The position numbers and the translations under genes are program-made. The notes beneath the pieces were generated by a model that saw only the letters and a program-made list of their open reading frames with translations, was not told where the DNA came from and ran no database searches. A DNA stretch of 64,000 nt from Dallia pectoralis (taxonomy: Eukaryota > Chordata > Actinopteri > Esociformes > Umbridae): assembly GCA_029465975.1 (NCBI GenBank), contig CM055756.1, forward strand, positions 8,463,805 to 8,527,804. Reading direction: 5' to 3'. This document shows positions 53,501 through 64,000 of this stretch, in pieces. Numbering within the stretch: the stretch's first letter is position 1; each line of letters starts with the position of its first letter.

Positions 53501-54779
53501 CTCGGCAGACTACAGATGTTCAGGATAGCACAGATAGAATATACGTGGTTACAGTGGGTATCTAATCACATAGAACATCACAGGGCCAAAGGTGGCGGCA
53601 TGCTTCTTTTATCTCACATACATCACCATTCAAACATACAGTACATTGAAACGTGTACATGCAGCTGCTGAAACACTGCAACTACATTAAATATTAACAG
53701 ATAGATGACTGTATAATTCGTATACAATAGAGTGAGGTAAAGACAACGCCCTCATCGAGCAGTTTTGTTTGGAATATCCCCATTGTCAGTATCGACTTGT
53801 GGCAGATCTCAGCCTAAAACATGCACAAACCTACACAGGCATCTTAGCACACACGTGTGTAACATTTTTTGACATTTTATTTAACTTTTACTTAACCAGG
53901 TGGGCCGATTCAGAACAAATTCTCATTTGCAACGGTGACGAAACATCCAAAGCATGCACTCAACCACTGAGCTGCCAACTCCTCCTATCCTGACGGAGTG
54001 GCACTGTTGGACAGTGTGTGCACATATATCTGTGTGTCCCAGTAACTTACCAGTACTTTCCTCTTGCCGTTCTTCATGATGATCTCAAACAGATAGCGCT
54101 TACTCTCCTCCTTCTGGATTACACGAACTGACTGTACCTGGCTCATCAACAACACTGTCATATCAGAGACACTGTGGTCTATGTACTTACTATGCAATTG
54201 CATCTCATTAAGCAAAGGAAACAAGGGCATATGGAATATAATAATAGACAGTTGAAGTGATTTGGACCAGCGGGAGACAAGGGATACTGGTGTGTACCAA
54301 AACAACTTATTTAAATGAAACCAGTTCAACTCACTGTGTAGATGTAGTAAAGGCCTCGTAGATGTGCCTGTGGGTGACACAGGATTGTATAAAGCGTTTA
54401 TTTATTGTTGTCGTTATTGCTGTAAAAAGTTAATACCAGAGGGAATACAGCAATGACACTTACAGCACTTCCATGTTTCTTAGTGTAAAAGAACAGCGTC
54501 GTGTTTTGGAGCCTGAAATAATAGGTTGTCCAATTCATTTTCTAAAACAGAAAACACTAAAATCATTGTTCCGCTCAACAAGACCGACCTGTTAACTTCC
54601 CTTTGTGATCACCTTCTGCCCAACAAACAGATTTGAGTTAATCAACAAGTAAACTTGCAATAAAACTGCTGTCATTGACACACTCACACACGCATATTTC
54701 AACAGCTCTCTCTTACCATTGTGTCTTTCCTTTTCTTCAAGAAGCCCTCGAAAAGCAACTGCTGTCCCGTTTCTGACAT
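50572..54779 (-). CDS. PH-domain adaptor with repeated tyrosine motifs
   Basis: Eleven exons (minus): 54779-54717, 54541-54464, 54367-54335, 54137-54051, 53509-53424, 53094-52574, 52387-52295, 52140-52045, 51666-51571, 50910-50836, 50651-50572. They sum to 1308 nt (435 residues, TAG at 50574-50572) with matching phases. Residues about 8-110 form a PH domain: LFEGFLKKRK, WTTYYFRLQNTTLFFYTKK, RYLFEIIMKNGKRKV and the closing helix ELRRAWIDQLWRAMN. Then come five 18-residue repeats (DLDLGNSSTNSHSN; residues 165-247), three YEER/YEEE units, SHYDIL (Y282), three IYAVP sites (Y307, Y339, Y371), SIYDIP (Y394) and a tail with FLDDMMAKLAEIQ. Such YxxP/YxxL sites are typical targets of Src-type kinases and docking sites for SH2 proteins. 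There is no SH2 or SH3 domain and no membrane helix. It looks like a phosphotyrosine docking adaptor of STAP/DOK type; I cannot name it. Confidence 0.82.
51571..52387 (-). repeat. Tandemly duplicated YAVP exons of the PH adaptor
   Basis: Exons 52387-52295, 52140-52045 and 51666-51571 are 93, 96 and 96 nt, all phase 1-1, each encoding one DED...IYAVPRS..RRA.DQ module. Adjacent intron sequence is duplicated too (AATACCAGGTGGTACCAGGT and AATTAATAAAATAAAGA after two of the acceptors). The last two copies are the most alike. The last donor is GTAGAA rather than GTGAGG. Confidence 0.93.
52701..52949 (-). repeat. 54-bp coding minisatellite in the PH adaptor
   Basis: Five in-frame 18-codon units encode QDLDLGNSSTNSHSN-type repeats, the last two more diverged. 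On the plus strand the shared word is GCTGCTGTTTCCCAGGTC. It is followed by a short coding repeat of ERYEE at 52600-52645. Confidence 0.95.
53205..53313. repeat. Short TATGCCCAACCTGCCAGA repeat
   Basis: Four imperfect copies of TATGCCCAACCTGCCAGA with variable spacers lie in the intron of the PH adaptor just upstream (minus sense) of the large exon. Confidence 0.85.
53868..53995. repeat. Dispersed repeat in a PH adaptor intron
   Basis: TTATTTAACTTTTACTTAAC then CAGAACAAATTCTCATTTGC then CAACCACTGAGCTGCCA resembles a widespread fish interspersed repeat of the type TTATTTAAC...AGAACAAATTCT. Only one copy is in this window. Confidence 0.5.
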
Positions 54780-54789
54780 TGTTTCAGAA

Positions 54790-55750
54790 GTGACAGTAGC
54801 ACGTATTCCTGTTGTTGTTGCTAAATCGGTGAGCAGGTCTACAGGTTACTTCTGTATTTCGATGAGAACTGGGATATCACCGGTCCATTGCCAGTCACTC
54901 ACTTCTCTATTCAGAAATGCTAAAACGTTTGTTTGTTGTGATGAAGTTGCTCAGTACAGGCACGTATGGGACAATGCAGTAAGCACACTGTGTCCTGTTC
55001 ATTATGCAATATGTTCTACTCGAACTCATTTCATGAAATCATAAATGATTTCAGGGAAAATAATGACATTTATAAGTGACCCCAAAATGCTGTACGGTAA
55101 ATGTTTATTATGTTAATTGAATAAAGTTTCAGAGACGTGTAACATATCACACATTTATTGTAAATGCTGGAAACGTCCGTTAGGAGCGAAAACAATGAAT
55201 CCACAGTTCTAGATGCACGGCATGGCTGTTAATATCATACTGGTCTCTAGACATAAGCGTCCCTAAGTTCATAAAAATATCATCAAAATATGAAGAAAAG
55301 CACTCTATTCTGAAAACCAGAAAATAAAAAAGAAACAAGCGTATTTGTGATAACATAGTAGTCTTGCAGTTCCTTCGTAAATGACAGACTTCATGAGGAA
55401 CAATAATGAAGGCTTAGATAATACTAGATATACAAAAATACATGGAACATGAAGCAAAGTGAATATGCTTCATGCAATGTTGAATAACCATTCAAATCAG
55501 ACAACAAACAAAAATATGTTAATAAATTAATAGCGTTTGAAACACCTGCACAAAACAATGACCTACATAACATTAGAAATGGCTTTGATTTTGCAGCTCT
55601 TCCCATATTCCCATTTCATTGCTTAGGTGGTACAGCGCTGAATTATTTACTCACTGCCAGGCTATGTTCGCACCTTGATCTGTTTTGGTACACAACCATA
55701 CATATGAGTAAACATCCATACATATTAATGAGTAAACATCCATACATATT
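54790..55750. other. Upstream region of the PH adaptor
   Basis: Minus-strand promoter and 5'UTR of the adaptor must begin here. No TATA box or other gene is assigned. Around 55690-55750 a short duplication (AACATCCATACATATTAAT) lies beside the Tc1 element. Confidence 0.45.
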
Positions 55751-55754
55751 AATA

Positions 55755-56845
55755 AGTTTGGCTTCTATAAGTATCTAGACCCCAACACTTTCTTTACATT
55801 TTGTTGATAAATTTATGTTGTGACCATATAGTTGATTAAATAATTGTTCCATCGATCTAGACCCAGTACCTCAAAGAAAAAAAAAAAAAAAAAAAAAGCT
55901 TGGATACGTCCTGTGTGCTTTGAGCATCCTTGGTATGTCTCCAAATTCGAGTCCACCTGTGGCAAACTCAATTGATTGGGCATGATTTCGAAAGACACGA
56001 TTGTCAATATGGTCCCTTTGCTCCACAGTTAATGTTAAGAGTAATTAGGATCAGAGATTGAAGATCTGCCAGAAAGACAACCTCTGGAGCACTTCGCCAA
56101 TCATGCCGTTATGGTGGCAAGACAGAAGGCACTCATTAGTAAAAAGCAAGTGACATGCCTTAGTCTTATTGAAGACCTGATTGCTATATCTATATCTGGT
56201 AAGAAAAACAATGTACCTCTGAGCACCTGTGGATGGAGTGTCATGCTATGGGGATGTTTCTCAGCAGTATAGACTGTGAGACTAGCAAGGGTTGAGGGAA
56301 GGGTAGATGGAGCAATATGCAGAGGACCTTGAAGAAAACCTGATATAGAAAAACTCTGCATGATAATGACTAGATGCACACAGCCAGTACAACTTGGGAG
56401 TCAGTGAATGTCTTTGATTGGCCCAACCTAATCCTAATCCTAAACCTGAGCCTAAGCCAGAGCCTGAGCCTAAGTCGGACTTGAACATCTGTGGAAAAAT
56501 CTGAAGATTGAAGTTCGCCAACACTTCCTATCCAACCTGACACAAGTTTGAAAAGGAAGCATGGGAGATACTGCCACAATCCAGGTGTGCAAAGCTGGTA
56601 GACATTTCCAAGAAGACATTGAAAGCTAACAAAGACACTTTGACCCAAAAAAATTATGAACAAAAAATATGAATACTTAAGTACATAAGAGGATAGATAT
56701 TTTTTCCCCCAAAATTGTCCCGAATCTCCAAAAAATAAAAAATATGGTTTGCTTTTTTCTCCTGGGCTATTGTGTGCAGATTGATGGAAACAGAAAAGTA
56801 AATCCATTACACAACAGAACGTGAAAACGAAGGGGTCTAAATTTG
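55755..56845 (+). mobile_element. Decayed Tc1-like transposon, nearly full length
   Basis: The left end GTATCTAGACCCCAACACTT is mirrored by GAAGGGGTCTAAATTTG at the right. Between them the plus strand shows transposase landmarks: VMLWGCFSA (56240-56268), an EHLWKNLK-like segment after an expanded CCTAAGCC/CCTGAGCC repeat (56425-56475), and EAWEILPQSRCAKLV. Stops and frameshifts are many. A poly-A run at 55876-55897 splits the 5' part. It lies between the PH adaptor and rhot1. Confidence 0.85.
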
Positions 56846-56852
56846 CTCTGAA

Positions 56853-56853
<1 letters not shown>

Positions 56854-56928
<75 letters not shown>
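56854..56928. repeat. CA microsatellite
   Basis: About 37 CA dinucleotides directly after the right end of the Tc1-like element. Confidence 0.97.
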
Positions 56929-56929
<1 letters not shown>

Positions 56930-57412
56930 AGTCCCTTCTGTAGCGAGTTGGGATAGGCTGCCGTTGCTTCCTCTGGCGGTAAACCAGTTAGCTAATACTG
57001 ACCTGAGGAAAAAATACTGTTTTAATTACACAGATTTAAAAACAACCAGCAATCACAGATGTCTTGTCTGGAAAAATTATCCGAAGACTAGAACATCACA
57101 CGATTGCAAAATGGCTACAGTAGATATAAGATGGTGTCCCCATTCATACATGTTGTGAGTTTGTGGTGAAAAATCACTTAAATAAAATGCTTTCAGTTTC
57201 AAATCTATAAAATGGATCTACGTTTTCTCAATGAGTTGTCTTTCCCATTGGGGCTGGGGGTTTCTGTCATTCAGTCTTTGAAGAAAACCAGGGGGCAAAA
57301 GATTTTGGGGTGTTAGAGGTCCTGCAGTCTTCCAGGAAAGTGTCTGAGAGGTCAAAGGCCAGATGTACCAAAGGGTCAGGATGTCTTGTCTTGTGTTCTG
57401 TGTCTGAATTGA

Positions 57413-60400
57413 TCATCGCTGTTTGAGGATGGCTCTGTACATTGCAAAACCCAGCACGGCAAACACAGTGGCTCCTACGCTTGCCCTCAGCCAAAATGTG
57501 GAGCTCTTCAAGTTAGCCTGGGCCATGTGCCTATGAGACGAAAGAAGAAGAGTGAACGAACAACATTAACAGGAGGGAACAAATCCATAGAACAACGCAG
57601 CTTCGTATCCAAATTACACTGGTACGTTGACAAACAAACCAAGAACACTGTGATACACTGAATTTAAAATCAATTAGATGTTATTCTCATAGACAAAAAT
57701 GCTTTTCTACGAGAAAAAAACCCCATTGTTAGGTGAATGGTTGCGTACATCTGTGTAAAAACAAAGAACGAGTGAAACCTTATTTCCCTCAAAAATACTT
57801 GATGAAGTTGATTGGAAGCCAACACTGCTTATTAAATAATACAGATTATTTGAAGATGAAGACACAGTGTGTGTGTGTGTGTGTGTGTGTGTAGGACTCC
57901 ATCATGGTTTACCAGTCTGTCATGCAGGCAGCAGCACACACTGTAATGTTAATGGAACTTGTTGGAGGAGGAATGTACAGAGGTTAACAGAAAAGCATTT
58001 TGACTGTGCTGATTGTCTATAAACACAGTTCAAACAATGTGACAAGGCTCAACAAAATGAGAGCGAAACATAGAGAGCAATAGATAAGTGCCGGCTAAAA
58101 TACAAAAAGCAGTTTAGCAACTAATATAATCTTAAACTTTGATGCCCAACTAACCTGAATGGTTTATTTATTTTTTGCCTATATACGTTTTTTGGCCAAA
58201 GTCCAGCAGAGCAACATCCACACATCCAGTCAGGGACACAACAGAGTCCCTTTGCCTCTGTCTGTGTAAGTCATGCTGGGCTGTACCTGGGTTGGGGCAC
58301 ACAGGGGTCAACAGAAGACTCCAGGTAGATGGACTCCTCTACATTATGGACAGCATGAACCTGCTGGATCAGGCTGCACTCCTCATCAGCTAACAGAGGG
58401 ACCCACACCTCACCTAACCTTGTATATGCACAGACATGCACAGTTGGGTAGGTCAACGCCAACTCCCCAGACAGCCGGACACCACTGCACAACCACACAC
58501 ACACACCTTGTCATAAACCCCACTGCACCCCACTACAGCACACACCCCACTACAGCACACACCCCACTGCAGCCCACTGCACCCCACTGCAGCCCACTGC
58601 ACCCCACTACAGCCCACACCCCACTACAGCCCACTGCACCCCACTACAGCCCACTGAACCCCACTACAGCCCACACCCCACTACAGCACACACCCCACTG
58701 CAGCCCACTGCACCCCACTGCAGCCCTCTGCACCCCACTACAGCCCACACCCCACTACAGCACACACCCCACTGCAGCCCACACCCCACTGCAGCCCACT
58801 GCACCCCACTGCAGCCCACTGCACCCCACTACAGCCCACTGCACCCCACTACAGCCCACTGCGCCCCACTACAGCCCACTGCGCCCCACTACAGCACACA
58901 CCCCACTGCAGCCCACACCCCACTGCAGCCCACTGCACCCCACTACAGCCCACTGCACCCCACTACAGCCCACTGCACCCCACTACAGCCCACTGCACCC
59001 CACTGCAGCCCACTGCACCCCACTACAGCCCACTGCACCCCACTACAGCCCACTGCACCCCACTACAGCCCACTGCACCCCACTACAGCCCACTGCACCC
59101 CACTACAGCCCACTGCACCCCACTACAGCACACACCCCACTGCAGCCCACACCCCACTGCAGCCCACACCCCACTGCAGCCCACTGCACCCCACTACAGC
59201 ACACACCCCACTGCAACCCACTACAGCCCACACCCCACTGCACCCCACTACAGCCCAAACCCCACTGCAGCCCACACCCCACTGCAGCACCCCACAGCCC
59301 AGTCCCATGTGATGGCTGAGGCCAATATGGTCCCACAGTCACAACAGACGACATTTTGTTAACACAATTACAAGTCAATCATGCATCAGTGAGACCCCAA
59401 AAGCCATCTAATCTCTACAATATTGTAAAAAAAAAGATCCTCTGCGGCCTGCAGGATCTTATTGATGAGTAATTGTGACCACACAGAAAATCGACTGACA
59501 ACGAGTCTGACAGCTCTGATAGACAGATAACGTGTTTGACACCCCGGACAGACAACCGATAATGTGTTTGTTACCTTTGACAGACAGCATCTAAACAGAC
59601 AGCATCTAGACAGACAGCTCATGCAGCTAACCAAAAGTAAACACATGCAACAAGAAGAGAAAGAAGGGCAACCAAAAGCACGTGTATGTACACCTAGGAT
59701 AGGATGAAAACAAGAACACAATGACAGAAGCACAATTAAATTAAATGTGAAACTGCGGCAGGTTTTTGTAATGAAAAGAACCAAAACATTTGCTGTTAAA
59801 CAGACTAAATGTTTTGTTATTTAAAAACAGTTTAGAACACAAGAAAATCAAAGACACGTTTTATGGGAATGGCAAAAAAAAAAATTTTAAACTAGGACTG
59901 CAGTATGAGCCAAATCTAAATGTAGTTCCTTTTAGTCTTACTGTATGTAATGAATTTAAGGTGAGGGTATTACACTAAAACAAACCTAAAATGTTTAAAA
60001 AGGTCTTTGCTCTCAATATAGACATTTATAACATGAACTAACAATGTGATATTGACCTTGTGCCCAAACTACCTAAGTAGACATTTTCAATATAATAACA
60101 TTTGTACAAAGGCAGCTCAGACAAAAAGATCGAGATACTCATTATGTGTCTCTTCCAGAGCTTGTATGTGAACTAGATAACTGCACTAGCAGACTTAAAT
60201 CCACTAATGTGCAAATCATTTGCAATTAAAAAAAAAAGAGTTGCACAGCCAGGCCTGGCAATTAATTAGAATAAACAACTAAATGCGGCATAGTGAATAT
60301 GCAGTGTAAAGCTGACAACAGGAAGTCCTTAAGGAACTGGAGGAAACCCGTTACCTATGTAAGAAGGCTTCCCCTCCCGCCCCTCAGGGAAAAAGGGAAC

Positions 60401-63400
60401 AGGCTATGAGCAACACTAAAGAGTATGGACCTGTTCAGAATGACTGTGGAGAATTTGGCCTTTATAGTTCTCAGTAGCTGTGACCGGAGGATGTTCTGAC
60501 AGATGCAAAACGTGCACCAGTTGCAGGAACACATGCAGCGGAGCTTGGCATGGCTGAGGAGACACACACACACACACACAAAGAGGAAGTTATACCACAC
60601 GTGAGCATGGGCACTTGCATGTTTCCATACCAACCTCACCATGGAAACAGAGTACACCCCTATTCTAGGACCTGATAGTTGTTTTTTATTAAGAGGGAAA
60701 GAGTGAATTGCCAGTTAAAAAAGAATTGACTTCCCACACACAACAGCAAGGCAAAACAGTAGTGGGAGCACAACATTTTGAAGATTATCATTTATGAGTC
60801 CCTTATGAATAAATGTTAACATTTGCATAAGCGGTTTCCCTTTGCAGGGGGAAAACGAAAAAGCCACATTGAATGGAAGAAAGAATGGCAGAGAGGAACA
60901 GACGCTGCTACACATTAACACTTGTACTGGACAACTAAACCAACACCTGGATTCCAGCCCTGTACAAATGACATTCCAGCTGATGGTAATATTATCGCCA
61001 ATACCTAAGCCTCTGAACCAAAGTTACACTCATATCACATGTCCTAGTAACTTCCAGTTAAACATACACCGTTATAACCAATAAGGGAGAGGCCAGAGAT
61101 GAACACCCTGAAGACGTCTGCAGCCACAGCTTGACTCCCACCCCCCCACCTCTCAGAACAAAATGCTTCAGGTAAAACTCAAGGGGAGGGGGTCATTAGG
61201 AAAACTGGCTAATAGAAACCCATGGGAGACGTCACCCAGTTGGCAACATGAGGTCTCAGACGGGTAATGGCGGTCAGGTATATCAGACACTGGGGGTTCG
61301 GCTAGCGGGGTTCGGGGGCGGGGCTATACTCACGGGTACATGGCCATGGTGGTGAGTTTGGTGTACAGGTCTTTGGCGGGCTGGTCCGCCGTGTTGCAGG
61401 TCCAGGACTGGGGCGGGTGCAGCTTGTGTTTACGGCAGAAGTCCAGCGGGGTCAGACTGTAGTGCTGGCGGGCCTCGTGCAGGTCCGACTTGGAGGCGAC
61501 CATCATGCACGGCGTCTTGCTGTCCATCAGGTATTGCTGCCACGGGCGGAAAGGGTCAGAGGTCAGTTACGTAAACTTGGACAACGTGGCGGCAACAGGT
61601 CACACGCTGTCACTTAAGTAGGTGTGGTGAAAACAGACTCGTCGCACACCTTGTAGACCTTGGCGCAGTACTCAAACGAGCGCGGGTTGTTGACGTCGTA
61701 CACCAGACAGACAACGTCACACACCAGGTCGGCCTCCGAGAGGAAGTCCATGTCTGGCATCACCTCGTGAAGCTACGAGACAGAAAACAGGATGTGAAAA
61801 TCACTGGGGATTTACTGCTACACTGTTGGGCAGAAATGACATGCATATAGTAGCAAACAGTATAAATAATTAAGTCCATCTCCCAGAGGGTTCAGCGTGT
61901 CACTGTGGGCAGAAACATGAGTGTGAGAAGGTCAATGACTTACCAACAGGTACTTCTCCTGGCCGTAGACATACGTGGTGTTGATGGAGTAGAACGACTT
62001 ATGGTCTTCTCTGATCTTCCTTTGTTTCTGTTGAATATAAATTACTATGATCAGGGCTTCCTAATGGAGAAAACCGTAGAGACTACGGGGAACAGACTTC
62101 CCAATAACAAACGACAGTTTCCCATATTGCACCGTTGTGTCACACACAGCGTATGACACACAGCGTATGACACACAGCGTATGACACACAGCGTATGACA
62201 CACAGCGTATGACACACAGCGTATGACACACAGCGTATGACACACAGCGTATGACACACAGCGTATGACACACAGCGTATGACACACAGCGTATGACACA
62301 CAGCGTATGAGACACAGCGTATGAGACACAGCGTATGACACACAGCGTATGAGACACAGCGTATGAGACACAGCGTATGAGACACAGCGTATGAGACACA
62401 GCGTATGAGACACAGCGTATGACACACAGCGTATGACACACAGCGTATGACACACAGCGTATAACAGCCGACACACATATGGCCAGCAGCTGCAGACTCA
62501 CCTGTAGGTTCCGTCCCAGGAAGGCCTGCAGGAAGCTGGTCTTGCCACTTCCTCTGGCTCCCAGGATGTTGCAGTGGAACACGCTGCGCTGGGTCTGTTT
62601 CTTCTGCAGGTCAATGCGCTTGTTCCGGGTCACTGGGGTCAGGAAGATTACAGATGCATAATCAATCAATCAAATCAAAAAGAAACCTAGAGAGGAACCA
62701 GGCTCTGAGGGAATGAACACAGGTAAGAATGAGATTTGGTAGTGCAACAACTTCCCTTTCTGACTTCTAAGACTTCTTTTACCAAACCTCTAACATAAAT
62801 TGAAGGCTAAATCCAAAAGCTCTGATTCAGTAATGTACAAATCCCATAATAAGCACCCAGCTTTGCAGGTTTGAAAGTGCAGCCTAGCATGTTGGTGTGG
62901 TCCTTTTCACAAGTTATTTTCGCAGGTTGCAAATTGTAGTCACAGGCATATGACAGATTAAAGCTGCATTATCTGGAAATCATTTACTTGAGTATTACAA
63001 TGCTAGATGTCATATCTAACATATGACATGATAATGAGCTCAGGTCAGGTGTCTGGTATTGGGGATGACATCCCAGGACGTCTTACCACAGACATTCTTG
63101 GCCAACACCAAATGTTTGCCATATTAATAGGTTAATATAGGTCAACCAAGGCTAGGGAAACAGGTCGTATGTAAGGTCTGACACAGGTCATGCCAGGACT
63201 TTAACCCTCAGTGTCATGTGGCCTTGCTCCAAAACACCTGAGCTGGAATGGTCAAAAGTTTCTCGTTTTACTTTTACTTATTTTCAATCCCAAAAGTGAA
63301 CACACACCTGTGATTGCTGCTGCCTGGGAATCCTGCTCACAGATGATGGAGTAACCAAGGTAACCCAGGTACTCCAAACATCGCTGAACATCCAGGTATG

Positions 63401-64000
63401 TCGTTAACCTGGCAAAAGAGACAAATGAAGAGCTATCAGTGTGTGTGTGTGTGTGTGTGTCTCTGTCTAGACTGTGCTTTGGTGCAAAACTACAGCAGCT
63501 ATAAAGTAGTGAATCTGTTTAACTTTGCTATCTATTATTTTGTATTAATCAACAGTTATAAATCAACATTATTCTACAGTATCACCAACACAATATTAGA
63601 TTAATTCCATTGGGAAATAACATTTTATGATTAGTTTGATGCCACTCTGTACACATGACAATAAAACTTTGAATTTTGAATCATGTAATTGTTCAGCCTT
63701 CATGACGGGCGGTAGCGAGGTAACCAGTAGTACAGTAGTCATATGTAACTGACTCACGTCCACACTGTGACAGGTAACCAGTAGTACAGTAGTCATATGT
63801 AACTGACTCACGTCCACACTGTGACAGGTAACCAGTAGTACAGTAGTCATATGTAACTGACTCACGTCCACACTGTGACAGGTAACCAGTAGTCATATGT
63901 AACTGACTCACGTCCACTGTGACAGGTAACCCTGGTATGTGATCCAGCCCTGGTCGTTGGTACACACTGTGTTGTTGACATCAGGACCCCACGGCATGTA
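57413..64000 (-). CDS. rhot1: RHOT1 / Miro1 mitochondrial Rho GTPase, 5' partial
   Basis: Miro1 sits in the outer mitochondrial membrane and links mitochondria to kinesin and dynein through TRAK adaptors, in a calcium-sensitive way. Exons in the window (minus): 64000-63912 (partial), 63408-63308, 62632-62502, 62027-61944, 61772-61650, 61536-61334, optional 60553-60431, and 57530-57413. Without the option they give 849 nt (282 residues plus TGA). Visible parts: end of the first GTPase/EF-hand linker and second EF-hand region (WGPDVNNTVCTN, YLSQWTLTTYLDVQRCLEYL), the C-terminal GTPase with P-loop GARGSGKTS, REDHKSFYSINTTYVYGQEK, SKSDLHEA and CNTADQPAKD, then the tail anchor TFWLRASVGATVFAVLGFAM and the basic end YRAILKQR. 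RHOT1 rather than RHOT2 from the tail and the REDHKS block. N-terminal GTPase lies off the right edge. Confidence 0.96.
57531..60430 (-). other. rhot1 intron between the cassette and last exon
   Basis: It carries a GT run at 57869-57892 and the C-rich array at 58518-59295. No further cassette exon was recognised, though human RHOT1 has another optional segment here as I recall. Confidence 0.5.
58518..59295. repeat. C-rich minisatellite, CCCCACTACAGCCCACTGCA type
   Basis: Units of about 10 and 20 bases (CCCCACTGCAGCCCACTGCA, CCCCACTACAGCACACACCC) run for about 780 bases. On the rhot1 sense strand the array is G-rich, with many GGGG and GGG runs. A 348-codon open frame across it (58273-59319) is an artefact of the repeat. 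Confidence 0.96.
60431..60553 (-). CDS. rhot1: rhot1 cysteine-rich cassette exon
   Basis: A 123-nt exon (41 codons) flanked by CTCCTCAG and GTCCAT. It splices in phase 2 between 61334 and 57530, giving MYP-HAKLRCMCSCNWCTFCICQN and ...TVILNR-HMAQANLK. The same insert, with nearly the same cysteine spacing, is present in longer human RHOT1 isoforms. Six cysteines lie in 13 residues just before the tail anchor. The donor GTCCAT is weak, as expected of an optional exon. A CA run of about 20 bases lies upstream. Confidence 0.88.
62143..62461. repeat. 14-bp minisatellite, about 23 units
   Basis: CACAGCGTATGACA repeats every 14 bases; in the middle the GAC becomes GAG in runs. It lies in the rhot1 intron 40 bases before the P-loop exon donor. 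Cysteine-rich open frames on the minus strand are artefacts. Confidence 0.96.
62655..62705. repeat. Fragment of a dispersed pike/salmonid-type repeat
   Basis: CAATCAATCAAATCAAAAAG followed by AAACCTAGAGAGGAACCAGG looks like an internally deleted copy of the family seen at 3605 and 39228. Confidence 0.5.
63718..63911 (-). repeat. 54-bp tandem repeat duplicating a rhot1 splice donor
   Basis: Word GGTAACCAGTAGTACAGTAG recurs every 54 bases. In rhot1 sense each unit contains GGTTACCTGTCACAGT, then GGAC/GTGAGTCAG, i.e. the last bases of exon 64000-63912 and its donor. Three extra donor copies follow the real one. Units differ from the exon by an extra GT before GGAC. Confidence 0.93.

Noticed and set aside
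58273..59319. 348-codon plus-strand open frame
   Set aside because: It is a His/Pro/Thr repeat that simply follows the C-rich minisatellite; no homologue or splice context.
62051..62669. Cysteine-rich minus-strand frames (VSYAVCHTLC type)
   Set aside because: Translation of the 14-bp array. Only the end at 62502-62632 is real, as the rhot1 P-loop exon.

Overview
This is vertebrate nuclear DNA, almost certainly from a ray-finned (teleost) fish. The protein-coding exons are short, have GT-AG borders, and are separated by introns full of mini- and microsatellites and decayed Tc1/mariner, PIF/Harbinger, hAT and LINE pieces. Several dispersed repeats resemble families I associate with pike and salmonids, so a protacanthopterygian fish is my best guess; that part is inference. 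There are no bacterial, CRISPR or viral features.

Five protein-coding genes can be reconstructed from splice-consistent exons; the four complete coding joins are exact multiples of three. (1) tnrc6c (plus strand, 2484-31292, first exon or exons off the left edge): GW182 scaffold of microRNA silencing, 19 visible coding exons (1932 residues), then a 3'UTR of about 6.4 kb ending near 37.73 kb. (2) A CD7-like immunoglobulin-domain membrane receptor (minus, 42169-39005). (3) The homologue of human C17orf75/NJMU-R1 (plus, 43226-48675, nine exons, 366 residues), a partner of WDR11 and FAM91A1 in vesicle capture at the trans-Golgi, with an apparent U12-type AT-AC intron. (4) An unrecognised PH-domain adaptor with repeated tyrosine motifs (minus, 54779-50572, eleven exons, 435 residues). 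(5) rhot1/Miro1 (minus, from beyond 64000 to 57413), the mitochondrial Rho GTPase, including a conserved cysteine-rich cassette exon.

Layout: 1-3440 holds a large diverged inverted duplication around the first visible tnrc6c microexon; 6011-7635 is a 70-unit minisatellite with block-structured variants; 12769-13047 looks like an internal tnrc6c promoter and alternative first exon; 14988-17585 is the giant GW-repeat exon; 19622-31292 carries the UBA, Q-rich, PAM2 and RRM exons. tnrc6c converges with the CD7-like gene, which is head to head with c17orf75; c17orf75 converges with the PH adaptor, and the adaptor and rhot1 lie in tandem on the minus strand.

The genes do not form an operon-like unit. 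TNRC6C acts in Argonaute-directed repression, C17orf75 in Golgi trafficking and Miro1 in mitochondrial transport. The CD7-like receptor and the tyrosine-motif PH adaptor are plausibly both signalling genes, but no functional link is shown. The most unusual features are the inverted copy of a microexon, tandem repeats that have duplicated real splice sites (c17orf75 exon 9, rhot1), a tandem duplication of a tryptophan motif in the TNRC6C silencing domain, and tandem exon duplication of YAVP modules in the PH adaptor.
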